From Anaerotruncus colihominis (GTDB lineage: Bacteria > Bacillota > Clostridia > Oscillospirales > Ruminococcaceae): a stretch of DNA of 64,000 bases. The notes beneath the pieces are model-generated. The model was not told the DNA's origin. It saw nothing but the letters and a program-made list of their open reading frames with translations, and searched no databases. The stretch spans positions 62,697 through 126,696 of the forward strand of contig NZ_VIQT01000019.1 of NCBI RefSeq assembly GCF_010206195.1, written 5' to 3'. Of the stretch, positions 42,889 through 51,319 are shown piece by piece; the stretch's first letter is position 1; every line of letters starts with the position of its first letter. The position numbers and the translations under genes are program-made.

Positions 42889-43128
42889 ATGGCGTTTGAC
42901 GCGGCTTTCAGGGGCATGGGATTGACGGAATCCGTATTTTGCCTGATTGAAGATTTGTGCCGTTCGCGGGGCGTCAAAGGTATTCGGGCCGATACGGATT
43001 TTTCCAACGAACGTATGCAGCATATTCTCGAGAAAAACGGATTTTTAAAATGTGGAACGATCGTTTTCCAGGGGGACGACAGGCTGGCATATGAAAAAAC
43101 TGTTTCCGGTTCATTAGGGGCTGTTTAA
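42889..43128 (+). pseudogene. C-terminal remnant of a GNAT acetyltransferase
   Basis: About 79 residues (AFRGMGLTESVFCLIEDLCRSRGVKGIRADTDFSNERMQHILEKNGFLKCGTIVFQGDDRLAYEK) match the last third of GNAT acetyltransferases, which are normally near 160 residues. It has the acetyl-CoA loop remnant FRGMGL and the NGF motif, but the N-terminal half is missing. The stop codon is inside the short repeat at 43114-43165. A TATACT lies only about eight bases before the ATG, with no ribosome site, so it is probably not expressed as a working enzyme. Confidence 0.75.
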
Positions 43129-43165
43129 AAAATCCGGCAATTCCTCCATTTTCAAACAAGCCTAA
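43114..43165. repeat. Dispersed GGGGCYGTTT...CAAACAAGCC element, short copy
   Basis: A 52-base copy with ends TTAGGGGCTGTTTAAAAAATC and TTTTCAAACAAGCCTAA that are imperfect inverted repeats. It shares ATCCGGCAATTCCTC with the long copy at 23359-23521 and provides the stop codon of the GNAT remnant. Confidence 0.78.
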
Positions 43166-43179
43166 AAAGAAACCGGCAA

Positions 43180-43221
43180 AAAACAACCGCGGGCAGCAAT
43201 AGCTGTCCGCGGTTGTTTTTT
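43180..43221. terminator. Terminator of the feo operon
   Basis: AAACAACCGCGGGCAGC pairs with GCTGTCCGCGGTTGTTT (one mismatch) with A-run and T-run on both sides; lies 6 bases from the FeoB-associated gene stop. Confidence 0.88.
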
Positions 43222-43226
43222 TATTG

Positions 43227-43394
43227 TCAGAATTTTTTGGCGTGATCCGCGCTGTCCTCACTGCGGCCGCAGCGGCAGCCGCTTTTACAGCCGGAGCAGC
43301 CGACGCACTGGCCGTTTTTGGCCTTCCGCCAAGTGTAACGAGCAGCAAAGAACATTGCTGCGGCAATCATGCCGCCAATCATCCAGTTTACCAT
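43227..43394 (-). CDS. FeoB-associated Cys-rich membrane protein
   Basis: 55 residues from the ATG at 43394, after AAGGAGGCGCC. One N-terminal membrane helix (about 3-20; WMIGGMIAAAMFFAARY) is followed by the Cys cluster CVGCSGCKSGCRC (about 30-42) and a short charged tail. This matches the small FeoB-associated family found directly after feoB in Firmicutes. It may bind iron or assist FeoB in the membrane; its exact role is not established. Confidence 0.92.
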   Translation of the reverse strand: MVNWMIGGMIAAAMFFAARYTWRKAKNGQCVGCSGCKSGCRCGRSEDSADHAKKF

Positions 43395-43417
43395 AGAAAG
43401 GCGCCTCCTTTGCCAGT

Positions 43418-45577
43418 TTACGCACGCGCGCCGACAGTAGCCGGACGCTTGGACATTCCGGCGGGTTTATAGCTGCGGAACAAAAGCCACATCAGCGCGG
43501 CTACAAGCGCAATCGCAATCACCTGGCCGATCCCAAAGGGAACGCCGTAGAAAATCGTGCCGCCGAGCTGATTGATGATGAAGGCCATCACATAGGCCAT
43601 ACCCGTCATATAGCCAATGGCGAACCATGTCCATTTGGCGCTGTTCATCTCGCGGCGGATCGCGCCGATGGCGGCAAAGCAAGGAGCACAGGTCAGGTTA
43701 AAGACCATAAACGCGAGCGCACTCGCATGTGTGGCAAACAATGTGGGCAGGGCGGCCAACAGGGCCGGATCGTCCTCGCCTGCTTCGCCCAGCCCGAACA
43801 GGACGCCGAAGGTACCGACGACATTCTCCTTAGCCACAAGGCCGGAGACGCTCGCGACAGCCGCCTGCCAGTTTCCAAAGCCAAGCGGGGCGAAGATCGG
43901 AGCGAGCACATTGCCAATAGCGGCCAGCATGCTCATGTTCTCGTCATCGACCATCCCAAATCCATCGGGGCCAAAGCCGAAGTTCTGGAGGAACCAGATT
44001 ACGCCGCAAGCCACAAAGATGACCGTACCGGCTTTGATGATAAACGCCTTGCCGCGCTCCCACATATGGATCAGCACGCCCTTTGGCGCCGGGAAATGGT
44101 ACTGCGGCAGCTCCATGACGAACGGAGCCGGGTCGCCGGCGAACATCCTTGTTTTCTTGAGGATGATGCCGGAGATAATGACCATAAAGATACCAAAGAA
44201 ATAGGTGGCCGGAGCCATCCAGGTGGCATTGGGGAACATCGCACCAGCGATCAGGGCAATGATGGGCAGCTTTGCCCCGCAGGGGATAAAGGTCGTCGTC
44301 ATGATTGTCATGCGGCGGTCCTTTTCATTTTCGATGGTACGCGTCGCCATGACGCCCGGCACGCCGCAGCCCGAGGAAATCAGCATCGGAATGAAGCTCT
44401 TGCCGGAGAGCCCGAAGCGGCGGAAAATGCGATCCATAATGAACGCGACGCGCGCCATATAGCCGCAGTCCTCCAGGATGGACAAAAAGAAGAACAGGAT
44501 AAACATCTGTGGAACGAAGCCGAGCACCGCGCCCACGCCGCCGATGACGCCGTCGACGATCAGCCCCTCCAGCCAGGCGGCCGCGCCGATGCTCCCGAGC
44601 GCGCCTGCCACAGCCGGCTGAATCGTTTCAGCGAACAGCGTGTCGTTCGTCCAGTCTGTAGCAATGGTCCCAAGCCAGGAAACCGACACAAAATAAACAA
44701 TATACATGACCACCGCGAAAATCGGCAGCGCCAGGATGCGGTTTGTCACAATCTGATCGATCTTATCCGACGATGTCATGCCGGATTTCTTTTTATGTAC
44801 ACAGCTTTGCATCAATGTGCCGATATACTGATAGCGTTCGTTTGTAATGATACTTTCGCTGTCGTCGTCAAACTGTTTTTCACAGCCGGTTATGATCCGC
44901 TCAAGATGCTCCTTTGTATCGGCGGCGAACGAAAAGCGTTCCATCGCCTTTCCATCCCGCTCAAACAGCTTGACGCTGTACCAGCGCAGGCTTTCAGCCG
45001 GAACAGCATCGCTGATCAGAGCCGCGATTTCGGAAAGGGCCTGCTCAACGCGCTGGTCGAACGTGTGCTGCGGCGTGGTTTTTACACCGGACTGCGCCAT
45101 CTTGACCGCGCGGTCTGCCAGCGCCTTCAAGCCTTCGCCTTTGACGGCCGACGTTTCAACAATCTCACAGCCAAGCTGTTCGGAAAGCTTTTTCGTATCG
45201 ATGCGGTCGCCGTTTTTCCTGACGATATCCATCATATTCAACGCGATCAGCACAGGGATGCCCATCTCGGTGAGCTGCGTTGTCAGATACAGATTGCGCT
45301 CGATATTTGACGCGTCGACCAGGTCGATGACGACATCCGGCCGCTCGTCCATGATATAGTTGCGCGTGACGACTTCCTCAAGCGTATAGGGCGACAGGCT
45401 GTAAATGCCGGGCAGATCCGTGATGATGACATCTCTCTGTCCGCGCAGCTTGCCCTCTTTCTTTTCTACAGTGACGCCGGGCCAATTGCCGACATACTGC
45501 GACGAGCCTGTCAGATCGTTGAACATTGTGGTTTTGCCGCAGTTTGGATTGCCTGCGAGCGCGATCTTGATTGACAT
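43418..45577 (-). CDS. feoB: Ferrous iron transporter FeoB
   Basis: 719 residues. The N-terminal G domain has G1 GNPNCGKTT (9-17), G3 DLPGIYSLSPYT and G4 NMMD, then the GDI helical region. About eight to ten membrane helices (280-710) include the gate motifs GCGVPGVMATR and GAKLPIIALIAGAM typical of FeoB. It imports Fe2+ with GTP/ATP use. It is the third gene of a feoA-feoA-feoB operon with a Cys-rich partner downstream. The promoter carries GTTAG...CTAAC palindromes, indicating iron repression. Confidence 0.97.
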   Translation of the reverse strand: MSIKIALAGNPNCGKTTMFNDLTGSSQYVGNWPGVTVEKKEGKLRGQRDVIITDLPGIYSLSPYTLEEVVTRNYIMDERPDVVIDLVDASNIERNLYLTTQLTEMGIPVLIALNMMDIVRKNGDRIDTKKLSEQLGCEIVETSAVKGEGLKALADRAVKMAQSGVKTTPQHTFDQRVEQALSEIAALISDAVPAESLRWYSVKLFERDGKAMERFSFAADTKEHLERIITGCEKQFDDDSESIITNERYQYIGTLMQSCVHKKKSGMTSSDKIDQIVTNRILALPIFAVVMYIVYFVSVSWLGTIATDWTNDTLFAETIQPAVAGALGSIGAAAWLEGLIVDGVIGGVGAVLGFVPQMFILFFFLSILEDCGYMARVAFIMDRIFRRFGLSGKSFIPMLISSGCGVPGVMATRTIENEKDRRMTIMTTTFIPCGAKLPIIALIAGAMFPNATWMAPATYFFGIFMVIISGIILKKTRMFAGDPAPFVMELPQYHFPAPKGVLIHMWERGKAFIIKAGTVIFVACGVIWFLQNFGFGPDGFGMVDDENMSMLAAIGNVLAPIFAPLGFGNWQAAVASVSGLVAKENVVGTFGVLFGLGEAGEDDPALLAALPTLFATHASALAFMVFNLTCAPCFAAIGAIRREMNSAKWTWFAIGYMTGMAYVMAFIINQLGGTIFYGVPFGIGQVIAIALVAALMWLLFRSYKPAGMSKRPATVGARA

Positions 45578-45682
45578 TCCTGATTACCTCCTCTGCGGGT
45601 TCTCCCGCTGGCCGCCATGCGGCCTTTGAAGTCGGGCGGCCGGCTGACCGGCCCTCGGCTGTTTACAGATTCCAAACAAAAC

Positions 45683-45904
45683 CTAATCGACAAGAATATT
45701 CTCCGCGTCGCCCCGGCGCAGCGACAGCTCATAGCCGCGCACCGTCACCTCAACCGGATCGCCCAGAGGCGCCACTTTTCGTACAAAAACAGACGCGCCC
45801 TTTGTGATGCCCATATCCATGATCCGGCGCTTGAGCGCGCCCTCTCCGCCAAGCTTTGTGACTGTGACCGTCTCGCCGCATTTGGCTTCCTTGAGTGTTC
45901 TCAT
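45683..45904 (-). CDS. feoA: FeoA-family SH3-like protein
   Basis: 73 residues from the ATG at 45904 (GAGGGGTACAGC before it). The FeoA fold is clear (MRTLKEAKCGETVTVTKLGGEGALKRRIMDMGITKGASVFVRKVAPLGDPVEVTVRGYELSLRRGDAENILV). FeoA binds FeoB in the cytoplasm and supports iron transport. It is the second of two FeoA genes; the 105-base gap before feoB has short GC hairpins. Confidence 0.94.
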   Translation of the reverse strand: MRTLKEAKCGETVTVTKLGGEGALKRRIMDMGITKGASVFVRKVAPLGDPVEVTVRGYELSLRRGDAENILVD

Positions 45905-45915
45905 GCTGTACCCCC

Positions 45916-46125
45916 TCATACCATAATCCTGTTGGCCATACTTTTACTGAGCGCAACGCGCGTATCCTTCACATTGACGATCAGGTTGCCCCCCATCTCC
46001 GATACAACGGTAACAGAGCCGCCCTCCACAAAGCCGAGGCTTTCCAGAAAGCGGCGGGTTTCATCCTTCCCACGGACCGCGCGGATCGTAGTCGCTTCGC
46101 CCGAACGGGCCATCGTAAGCGGCAT
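45916..46125 (-). CDS. feoA: FeoA-family protein, first copy
   Basis: 69 residues from the ATG at 46125, after GGAGGGGG. The sequence MPLTMARSGEATTIRAVRGKDETRRFLESLGFVEGGSVTVVSEMGGNLIVNVKDTRVALSKSMANRIMV is a diverged FeoA. It is the promoter-proximal gene of the feo operon; its stop is 11 bases before the second feoA. Two distinct FeoA copies before FeoB are common in Clostridia. Confidence 0.92.
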   Translation of the reverse strand: MPLTMARSGEATTIRAVRGKDETRRFLESLGFVEGGSVTVVSEMGGNLIVNVKDTRVALSKSMANRIMV

Positions 46126-46144
46126 GATTTTAACCCCCTCCAAA

Positions 46145-46239
46145 GTTAGAATTCGCTAACCATTGCGCTGTAAAAACAGGTTAGAAACAGCTAACCTGTT
46201 GACGCCTGTTAGTTTACCACTGCTAACCAATTTTGTCAA
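46145..46239 (-). promoter_or_regulatory. feo promoter with three iron-box palindromes
   Basis: On the minus strand TTGACA (46239-46234), 17-base spacer, TAAACT (46216-46211). GTTAG-N6-CTAAC boxes lie at 46145-46160 and 46180-46195 (the latter extended to ACAGGTTAG...CTAACCTGT), and a variant with N10 covers the spacer and -10 at 46208-46227. The pattern suits a DtxR/IdeR/MntR-type metal-dependent repressor. Confidence 0.82.
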
Positions 46240-46271
46240 TGGGATTGGCCCTCTTTTTTTGAGTTTGACAA

Positions 46272-46307
46272 AAAAAGTTTGTTAAAAATATGAGATTCAA
46301 ACTTTTT
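46272..46307. repeat. AT-rich inverted repeat between the two iron-regulated promoters
   Basis: AAAAAGTTTG (about 46272-46281) and CAAACTTTTT (about 46298-46307) are perfect 10-bp arms around 16 bases. It could be another operator or a hairpin. Confidence 0.6.
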
Positions 46308-46320
46308 GCTTGTCCGCATC

Positions 46321-46374
46321 TTGACAAATGAAGGTTTGGATGATACGATTGGCAGAAAGTTAGTTATCACTAAC
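46321..46374 (+). promoter_or_regulatory. Iron-box promoter of the DUF3793-like gene
   Basis: TTGACA (46321-46326), 17-base spacer, TACGAT (46344-46349); GTTAG-TTATCA-CTAAC (46359-46374) overlaps the expected start of transcription. Confidence 0.8.
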
Positions 46375-46463
46375 TTATAGATCCAGCATCGCCTCGGACG
46401 CCGTTTATTTGGCTGGCCAAGCGCATAAACCAACGGCGATCAAACAGAAAGGCAGGCGTTCCT

Positions 46464-46688
46464 ATGAACGGTTCTTTGGAGCATACGCTGGCGTTTCATT
46501 GCGCGCCTGCGCTTGCTGGAATCAAGCCGTCCAACCTGATCTGCTGTGATCCCTTGTGTTATCCCTCGCTTGACCAGGAACTGCTTTTAGAGCCTGCTCA
46601 GCCTCTCAACGCGTATGGATTGGCGAGTGGTTTTTGCCCTGCAAGGCAAAAAACCGCAGCCATCCTGACGGGCGGCAAGAATTTTTAA
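46464..46688 (+). CDS. Truncated DUF3793-like protein
   Basis: 74 residues, start about 90 bases after an iron-box promoter. The opening HTLAFHCAPALAGIKPSNLICCDP resembles the N-terminus of DUF3793 proteins (H-C-A-P-T-L-A-G-L-K-x-x-N-L-F), which normally reach about 180-200 residues and are often encoded near iron-uptake or flavodoxin genes. Similarity fades after LNAYGL, and the rest (ASGFCPARQKTAAILTGGKNF) is not family-like. I did not find the missing part in other frames downstream, so the gene is either truncated or a short derivative. Its control by the same box as feo suggests an iron-starvation role. Confidence 0.6.
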   Translation: MNGSLEHTLAFHCAPALAGIKPSNLICCDPLCYPSLDQELLLEPAQPLNAYGLASGFCPARQKTAAILTGGKNF

Positions 46689-46761
46689 CACAGTCGGGGC
46701 GGAAAATACGCCGTCAAGCCATGCGCGGGGAGAAGCTGAACAGGCTCTTAAATCTGACTTT

Positions 46762-46797
46762 AAAACACCCGGAAGGCCAGGCCCTCCAGGTGTTTTT
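46762..46797. terminator. Terminator between DUF3793-like and HD-GYP regulator genes
   Basis: AAAACACC...GGTGTTTTT hairpin with inner GGAAGG/CCCTCC pairing; usable in both directions. Confidence 0.75.
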
Positions 46798-46803
46798 CAC
46801 TGT

Positions 46804-47907
46804 TTAAGTATTCTGTACAATGTGTCCCAGACACGCCTTCATCTGGTCCTCAACACTCAAAAAGATCTCCACAAGCGCGGGATCGAACCGGGTGCCCGCG
46901 TTGCGCCGGATGGAAATAACGGCGTCCTCATGCGTATATTCAAACTTATAGGCGCGGCGTGCCGTAATGATGTCATAGTTATCCACAATGGCCATCATAC
47001 GCGCCGACAGCGGGATCGCTTCGCCCTCCAGACCATCCGGCGCGCCTTTCCCGTTCCACCATTCATGGTGATGCGTAACCATTTCCAGCGTGTATGTCAG
47101 GTAAAGGTTGTTCGGATGAGCCTCCATAAACACCTGGAGCGAATCGCGCCCGGCATCCACATGCTTTGTATAAAATTCAGATTCCTCCGCCACAGGCTCC
47201 TGCGGAATATTTGCCCCGCGCGTGCGCGCGAGCTCTACATTTCGATATTTCTCCAAATCGCTGTCAGTAAGCGCCAGCAATCCCATATCATGCAGGCCCG
47301 CGCAGCGCGAGAGCGCGTCGATATCGCCCGCCGAAAGGTCGCCCTGGCTGGCCGCCACCGCGGTTGCCAGGATGCGCATATATCGGGAAACGCGCTTGGA
47401 ATGCCAGGAAAGCTGCGGGCAGCGGCGGCTGTTGAGATACGCCATCGCATTGATCAGCGTATCAAACAGATTCATAAGCTCGCTGAGCTTTTCCTCTGTG
47501 AGTAAGTCCATCTGCTCAATCAGGCGTGTCTGCTGTTCACATTCCGACAGATGGTGGCGCACACGCGAAAGCAGCGTGCTTGCGATATAAGGTTTGGAAA
47601 TATAGTCCTTGACGCCGCTGGAAAAACCCTCCGCCTCATTGCTGTAAGTGTCTTCGCCGCTCACGAACAGAACCGGAATATTGCACAGCTTTGGGTCCTC
47701 CTTGAGTTTTTCAAGCACCTCATAACCGCTTACCACCGGCATATTGATGTCGAGCAGAATCAGATCCGGCGGCTCGGCTCCGGCTGCCAGCAGGCGCAGC
47801 GCCTCATAGCCCGAACGAACCGGAATCGTTGTATATTCGCTCTCCAGAATCGCTCGCGCCATACTCAGGCTGGTGATATCGTCGTCAACAATCATGATTT
47901 TAGACAT
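46804..47907 (-). CDS. Response regulator with HD-GYP-type output domain
   Basis: 367 residues. The receiver domain (about 3-122) has DDD at 8-10 and Asp53 in LLDINMP. A helical linker leads to an HD domain (about 165-355) with LHDMG near 206-210 and HHEWWNGKGAPDGLEGEAIPLSARMMAIVDNYDIIT near 275-310. The family GYP triplet reads GAP here, while the HD and HHE residues are retained. HD-GYP domains hydrolyse cyclic di-GMP, but the altered triplet makes activity uncertain. Its start overlaps the end of the hybrid kinase gene, the likely phosphate donor. Confidence 0.9.
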   Translation of the reverse strand: MSKIMIVDDDITSLSMARAILESEYTTIPVRSGYEALRLLAAGAEPPDLILLDINMPVVSGYEVLEKLKEDPKLCNIPVLFVSGEDTYSNEAEGFSSGVKDYISKPYIASTLLSRVRHHLSECEQQTRLIEQMDLLTEEKLSELMNLFDTLINAMAYLNSRRCPQLSWHSKRVSRYMRILATAVAASQGDLSAGDIDALSRCAGLHDMGLLALTDSDLEKYRNVELARTRGANIPQEPVAEESEFYTKHVDAGRDSLQVFMEAHPNNLYLTYTLEMVTHHHEWWNGKGAPDGLEGEAIPLSARMMAIVDNYDIITARRAYKFEYTHEDAVISIRRNAGTRFDPALVEIFLSVEDQMKACLGHIVQNT

Positions 47908-50900
47908 GGTTTTCCTCCTTCAAAAGCTGATCGATCTGATCGACGGCCTGGATATAGTCAAATTGCCCAAGCAGTGCGCGCACAGCTTTGACTGCGGAGC
48001 GCGTCCGCTCATCGAAATCCTCCGCCAACAGCTCATCCGCAAGCTGCTCCGCGCGGTTGATTTCCGCACGTTCGCACGCCTGGCGCAGGGCTTCCAACTG
48101 TTTGCGGATTTCTTCCGTGCTCCTTTGTTCCGCCGGTTTCCCTGATACATCCTGCGTATTGTTCTCTTCAAGCCATTTGCGCGCCTCGGTAATCAACGCG
48201 CGCAAATGCGCCAAAAATGACGGCAATGCGCTCTCGATATAAGCTTTGTCACCCTCCTTGCCCGCCTGCTCCAGGCGCGCGGCTTCATCAGCGGCAAGCG
48301 CGCCGCCAATTGAACGGCAGGCGCTTTTGAGTGCGTGCACCGAAATTGTAAAGTCCTTTAGATTGTCGGCCGCCAGCTTCTCAAGCCCATCCGCGCGCTG
48401 TACAGAGTCTATGCAGAACGCCTCCAGCACATGTATGTAAACCGACTGTTTGCCGCCCATTGCATCCAGACCTGCGCACGTATCAAGCAGGATAGGCGTA
48501 TCGATCTGCGGGTTCGCAGATCGTGCAGGCTTGCCGCCTGACTCAGGCGGCGCGTCGGCAATTTGCGGATCATGCAGCTTGCTGCCGACCCACTTCTTCA
48601 GCACTAAGTCGAGCCTCGAAAGATTAATCGGCTTAGCTAAAAAGTCATCAAACCCATTTTCAAAGAACATCTTGCGCGCCACACTGGTGACGTTGGCCGT
48701 GAGCGCAACAATTGGTACTTTCTGGTAATCAGGCAGCACACGCAGCAGCTGTGCCGTCTCTACACCGTCCATTTCAGGCATCATGTGGTCAAGCAGCACC
48801 AGATCGTAACGCTTCTTCTCCGCCATCCTGATCGCCTCCGGGCCGCTCCCGGCCAGATCGACTGTCATCTCGTACGGCTCCAACAGCCCGACGGCCACCT
48901 GAAGATTGACGGGGCTGTCGTCGACAACCAGCACGTCAGCCCCCTCCATAGTCTCGGGCTTCCATATATGTTCACTGGATCCATCGTTGTCCGTTCCGAA
49001 CAGGGCGCGTATAATCCTGTCGTTCAGCAAAGGCAGGCGGATACAATCGTCACCGTCAAGCATCTCGACATATTCAGCCGGCTCAAGTATCTGTATGAAG
49101 CGGATGTGCGCGCACCCATCCATCGCGCGCAGGGCGCGAATCTCAGCCGCAGGCGCCATCACATGGGTATACGCCTTTGTTTGTATCAAGGCCAAGGCGT
49201 CCACGGAGGAGCTGCAAAGCGTGTAATCGATGCCAAGACGTGGGAAGTAAAATTCAATCGATTTGCTGACGCACCTGATTTCTCCACAGATCAGCACATT
49301 GGCATGCATGCCCTCGGGTATATGGGAGTATGGATGGTCGTTCAAAACCTTTTGCAGGAATGTGACTGTGAACACGGACCCCTTGCCGTATTCGCTTTTG
49401 ACCGTGATATCGCCGCCCATCATACGGGCCATCTCACGTCCGATCGTGAGGCCAAGCCCCGTGCCAACCAGGGCGCGGTTAGCTTTCGAATCCACCTGCT
49501 GGTACTGTTCGAAAATCTTTTCGAGATTTTCCGCCTTTATGCCGCTGCCGGTGTCCTCCACAGAAACGATCATGCGCACCATATCCCCGTCTGCGTCCTC
49601 CCAGCGCCAGTACAGGCGGACATAACCCGACCGGGTGAACTTTTCAGCATTGCTCAGAAGATTCAACAGGATCTGCTGGATACGCTGATGGTCGCCCGAC
49701 AGATTGGCCGGCGTGCCAGGCTCAATATCCATCAGCAGGCACACTGGTTTTTGTGAAAAGCGAACGCCGATGATATGCGAGACCATTTTCACCAGAGACG
49801 GTAATGTGTAGTCCGTCTCAATCAATTCGAACATGCCCGACTCAATCTTTGAAAAGTCAAGGATTTCGTTGACAATTGATAAAAGCCCCTGTCCCGCGCT
49901 ATGTATGACGTTGACATCGGCGCGCAGGTTGTCTGACAGTTTCTTGCGCATGAGGATTTCGCTCATACCGATTACCGCATTGATGGGCGTGCGGATTTCA
50001 TGGCTCATATTCGCTAAAAATGTGCTCTTTAGGCGGTTTGCTTCAACCTCGGCGCGCCGCATACGGTCCAGCAGCTGGATGCGGCGCATATTCTCGGTCA
50101 TATCGTACACCACATAGATCGTGCCGATCACTTCACCATACGCGTCGTATACATTTGTTACTGTGATGTCGCAGGGCTTTTTATTGAAGCAGCAAGCTGA
50201 GTTGAACCGTGTCATCTGTACAGGCGAACCGCATTCCGCCTTACCCGAACCGTCATCGGGCACACGCACAAACAGCTCCTCCGGGCGCCGGCCTATCAGT
50301 GCGTCGGCCGACGAATCAAAAAAAAGGGGCGTGCATTTATTGGCCAGCGCAAGCCGGCATTCATTGTCAAAAATCAGGATCGGCGTTTTGGTTGATGAAT
50401 AGATGTATTCCGCGAAATTATGCATATTGATTTGGATTGTATTGTAGCGTTGGACCATGATAAATGTGATCAGAAGCAGCAGCAAGTTCAAAAGGCCCCC
50501 GACCGGAATCGACGGCATCCCGACAAACAGGCTGCCGTATTCCAGCGCTAGGCCCAGAAAGCACACGAAAACGTACAGGCACAACCAGCCTGCCTGTTCG
50601 CGCACACGCCGCTTTTCGCCCTCAGCCTTGACCCATTGATACAACGAGTACAGAAACACCAGGCCGATGATCGTATAATAAGCGATCAGCAGGATCGTCG
50701 CCCCACCAGCCGCGGGCACACAAAAATTAACCCCGCCCCAATCCCAATGCACCAGCATCAGATTTTTGTCACGCGCCACAATCCCAAACAGCATGGCGGC
50801 AAGCGTGATCATATAAATTTCAAATCGCTGAAGCGGACAATACCTCCGCCCGCTGATCTCTTCCATCAATTTAAACAGCAACGGAAAAATAAACAGCGAG

Positions 50901-51118
50901 CCAATCAGCACAAGCCGGTAGAAGCTGCGTGTATAACCCAGATTTTGCGAGATGAACATACCTGCATATCCGATGTTCCAGAGCATAGATAGGATACACA
51001 TGGCTAAAAAATAATAGTGCCCCCGTTTTTTGGGAGACGGCTCCATATAGATGAGCGCGATGCAGGTGATCGGAATGGTCGTGGTGATACAAAATCCCAT
51101 TGAAAAAAATAAATCCAT
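47900..51118 (-). CDS. Hybrid sensor histidine kinase with receiver and HPt domains
   Basis: 1072 residues. A 7TM-type membrane domain (about 1-215), a PAS domain (about 225-345), HisKA with SHEIRTPINAV (His near 371), HATPase_c (about 475-600, GLGLTIGREM), a degenerate receiver-like segment (about 610-715), a full receiver domain (VLVVDDSPVN near 729; LLDHMMPEMDG near 776) and an HPt domain (SVHALKSAC, His near 928) follow in that order. It should run an internal His-Asp-His relay and pass phosphate to the HD-GYP regulator encoded next in the operon. Ligand unknown. Confidence 0.93.
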   Translation of the reverse strand: MDLFFSMGFCITTTIPITCIALIYMEPSPKKRGHYYFLAMCILSMLWNIGYAGMFISQNLGYTRSFYRLVLIGSLFIFPLLFKLMEEISGRRYCPLQRFEIYMITLAAMLFGIVARDKNLMLVHWDWGGVNFCVPAAGGATILLIAYYTIIGLVFLYSLYQWVKAEGEKRRVREQAGWLCLYVFVCFLGLALEYGSLFVGMPSIPVGGLLNLLLLLITFIMVQRYNTIQINMHNFAEYIYSSTKTPILIFDNECRLALANKCTPLFFDSSADALIGRRPEELFVRVPDDGSGKAECGSPVQMTRFNSACCFNKKPCDITVTNVYDAYGEVIGTIYVVYDMTENMRRIQLLDRMRRAEVEANRLKSTFLANMSHEIRTPINAVIGMSEILMRKKLSDNLRADVNVIHSAGQGLLSIVNEILDFSKIESGMFELIETDYTLPSLVKMVSHIIGVRFSQKPVCLLMDIEPGTPANLSGDHQRIQQILLNLLSNAEKFTRSGYVRLYWRWEDADGDMVRMIVSVEDTGSGIKAENLEKIFEQYQQVDSKANRALVGTGLGLTIGREMARMMGGDITVKSEYGKGSVFTVTFLQKVLNDHPYSHIPEGMHANVLICGEIRCVSKSIEFYFPRLGIDYTLCSSSVDALALIQTKAYTHVMAPAAEIRALRAMDGCAHIRFIQILEPAEYVEMLDGDDCIRLPLLNDRIIRALFGTDNDGSSEHIWKPETMEGADVLVVDDSPVNLQVAVGLLEPYEMTVDLAGSGPEAIRMAEKKRYDLVLLDHMMPEMDGVETAQLLRVLPDYQKVPIVALTANVTSVARKMFFENGFDDFLAKPINLSRLDLVLKKWVGSKLHDPQIADAPPESGGKPARSANPQIDTPILLDTCAGLDAMGGKQSVYIHVLEAFCIDSVQRADGLEKLAADNLKDFTISVHALKSACRSIGGALAADEAARLEQAGKEGDKAYIESALPSFLAHLRALITEARKWLEENNTQDVSGKPAEQRSTEEIRKQLEALRQACERAEINRAEQLADELLAEDFDERTRSAVKAVRALLGQFDYIQAVDQIDQLLKEENHV

Positions 51119-51159
51119 GCAAAATTCCTCGCAAAATTCCTCTCTAAAATCTTACTTTT

Positions 51160-51187
51160 ATCATATCATATTGACAGATAAGTGCAA
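51160..51187 (-). promoter_or_regulatory. Promoter of the hybrid kinase operon
   Basis: On the minus strand TTGCAC (51187-51182), 16-base spacer, TATGAT (51165-51160). Confidence 0.65.
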
Positions 51188-51248
51188 CTACTTTTCTAGT
51201 GTTTTTTACCAAAAACAATGGATCCTTATGTGTGGCGCACCCATTCAT

Positions 51249-51290
51249 TGAATCAAATTCATTGACAAGGTTTCCAATTTATGTTATACT
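51249..51290 (+). promoter_or_regulatory. TetR-gene promoter with TGAAT-N3-ATTCA operator
   Basis: TTGACA (51262-51267), 17-base spacer, TATACT (51285-51290). Directly before the -35 lies TGAATCAAATTCA (51249-51261). The same palindrome type occurs at 51945-51957 before the reductase gene. Confidence 0.78.
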
Positions 51291-51319
51291 TCCTGCATCA
51301 TTGGATGGGGGGAGCTTTC

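Larger units (their letters stand above)
46126..46463. other. Divergent iron-regulated intergenic region
   Basis: About 340 bases holding two diverging promoters with four GTTAG...CTAAC palindromes and one AT-rich inverted repeat. No gene. Confidence 0.75.

Noticed and set aside
43727-45310. A 527-residue open frame on the plus strand across feoB
   Set aside because: Antisense shadow of FeoB with no motif, start signal or protein-like composition.
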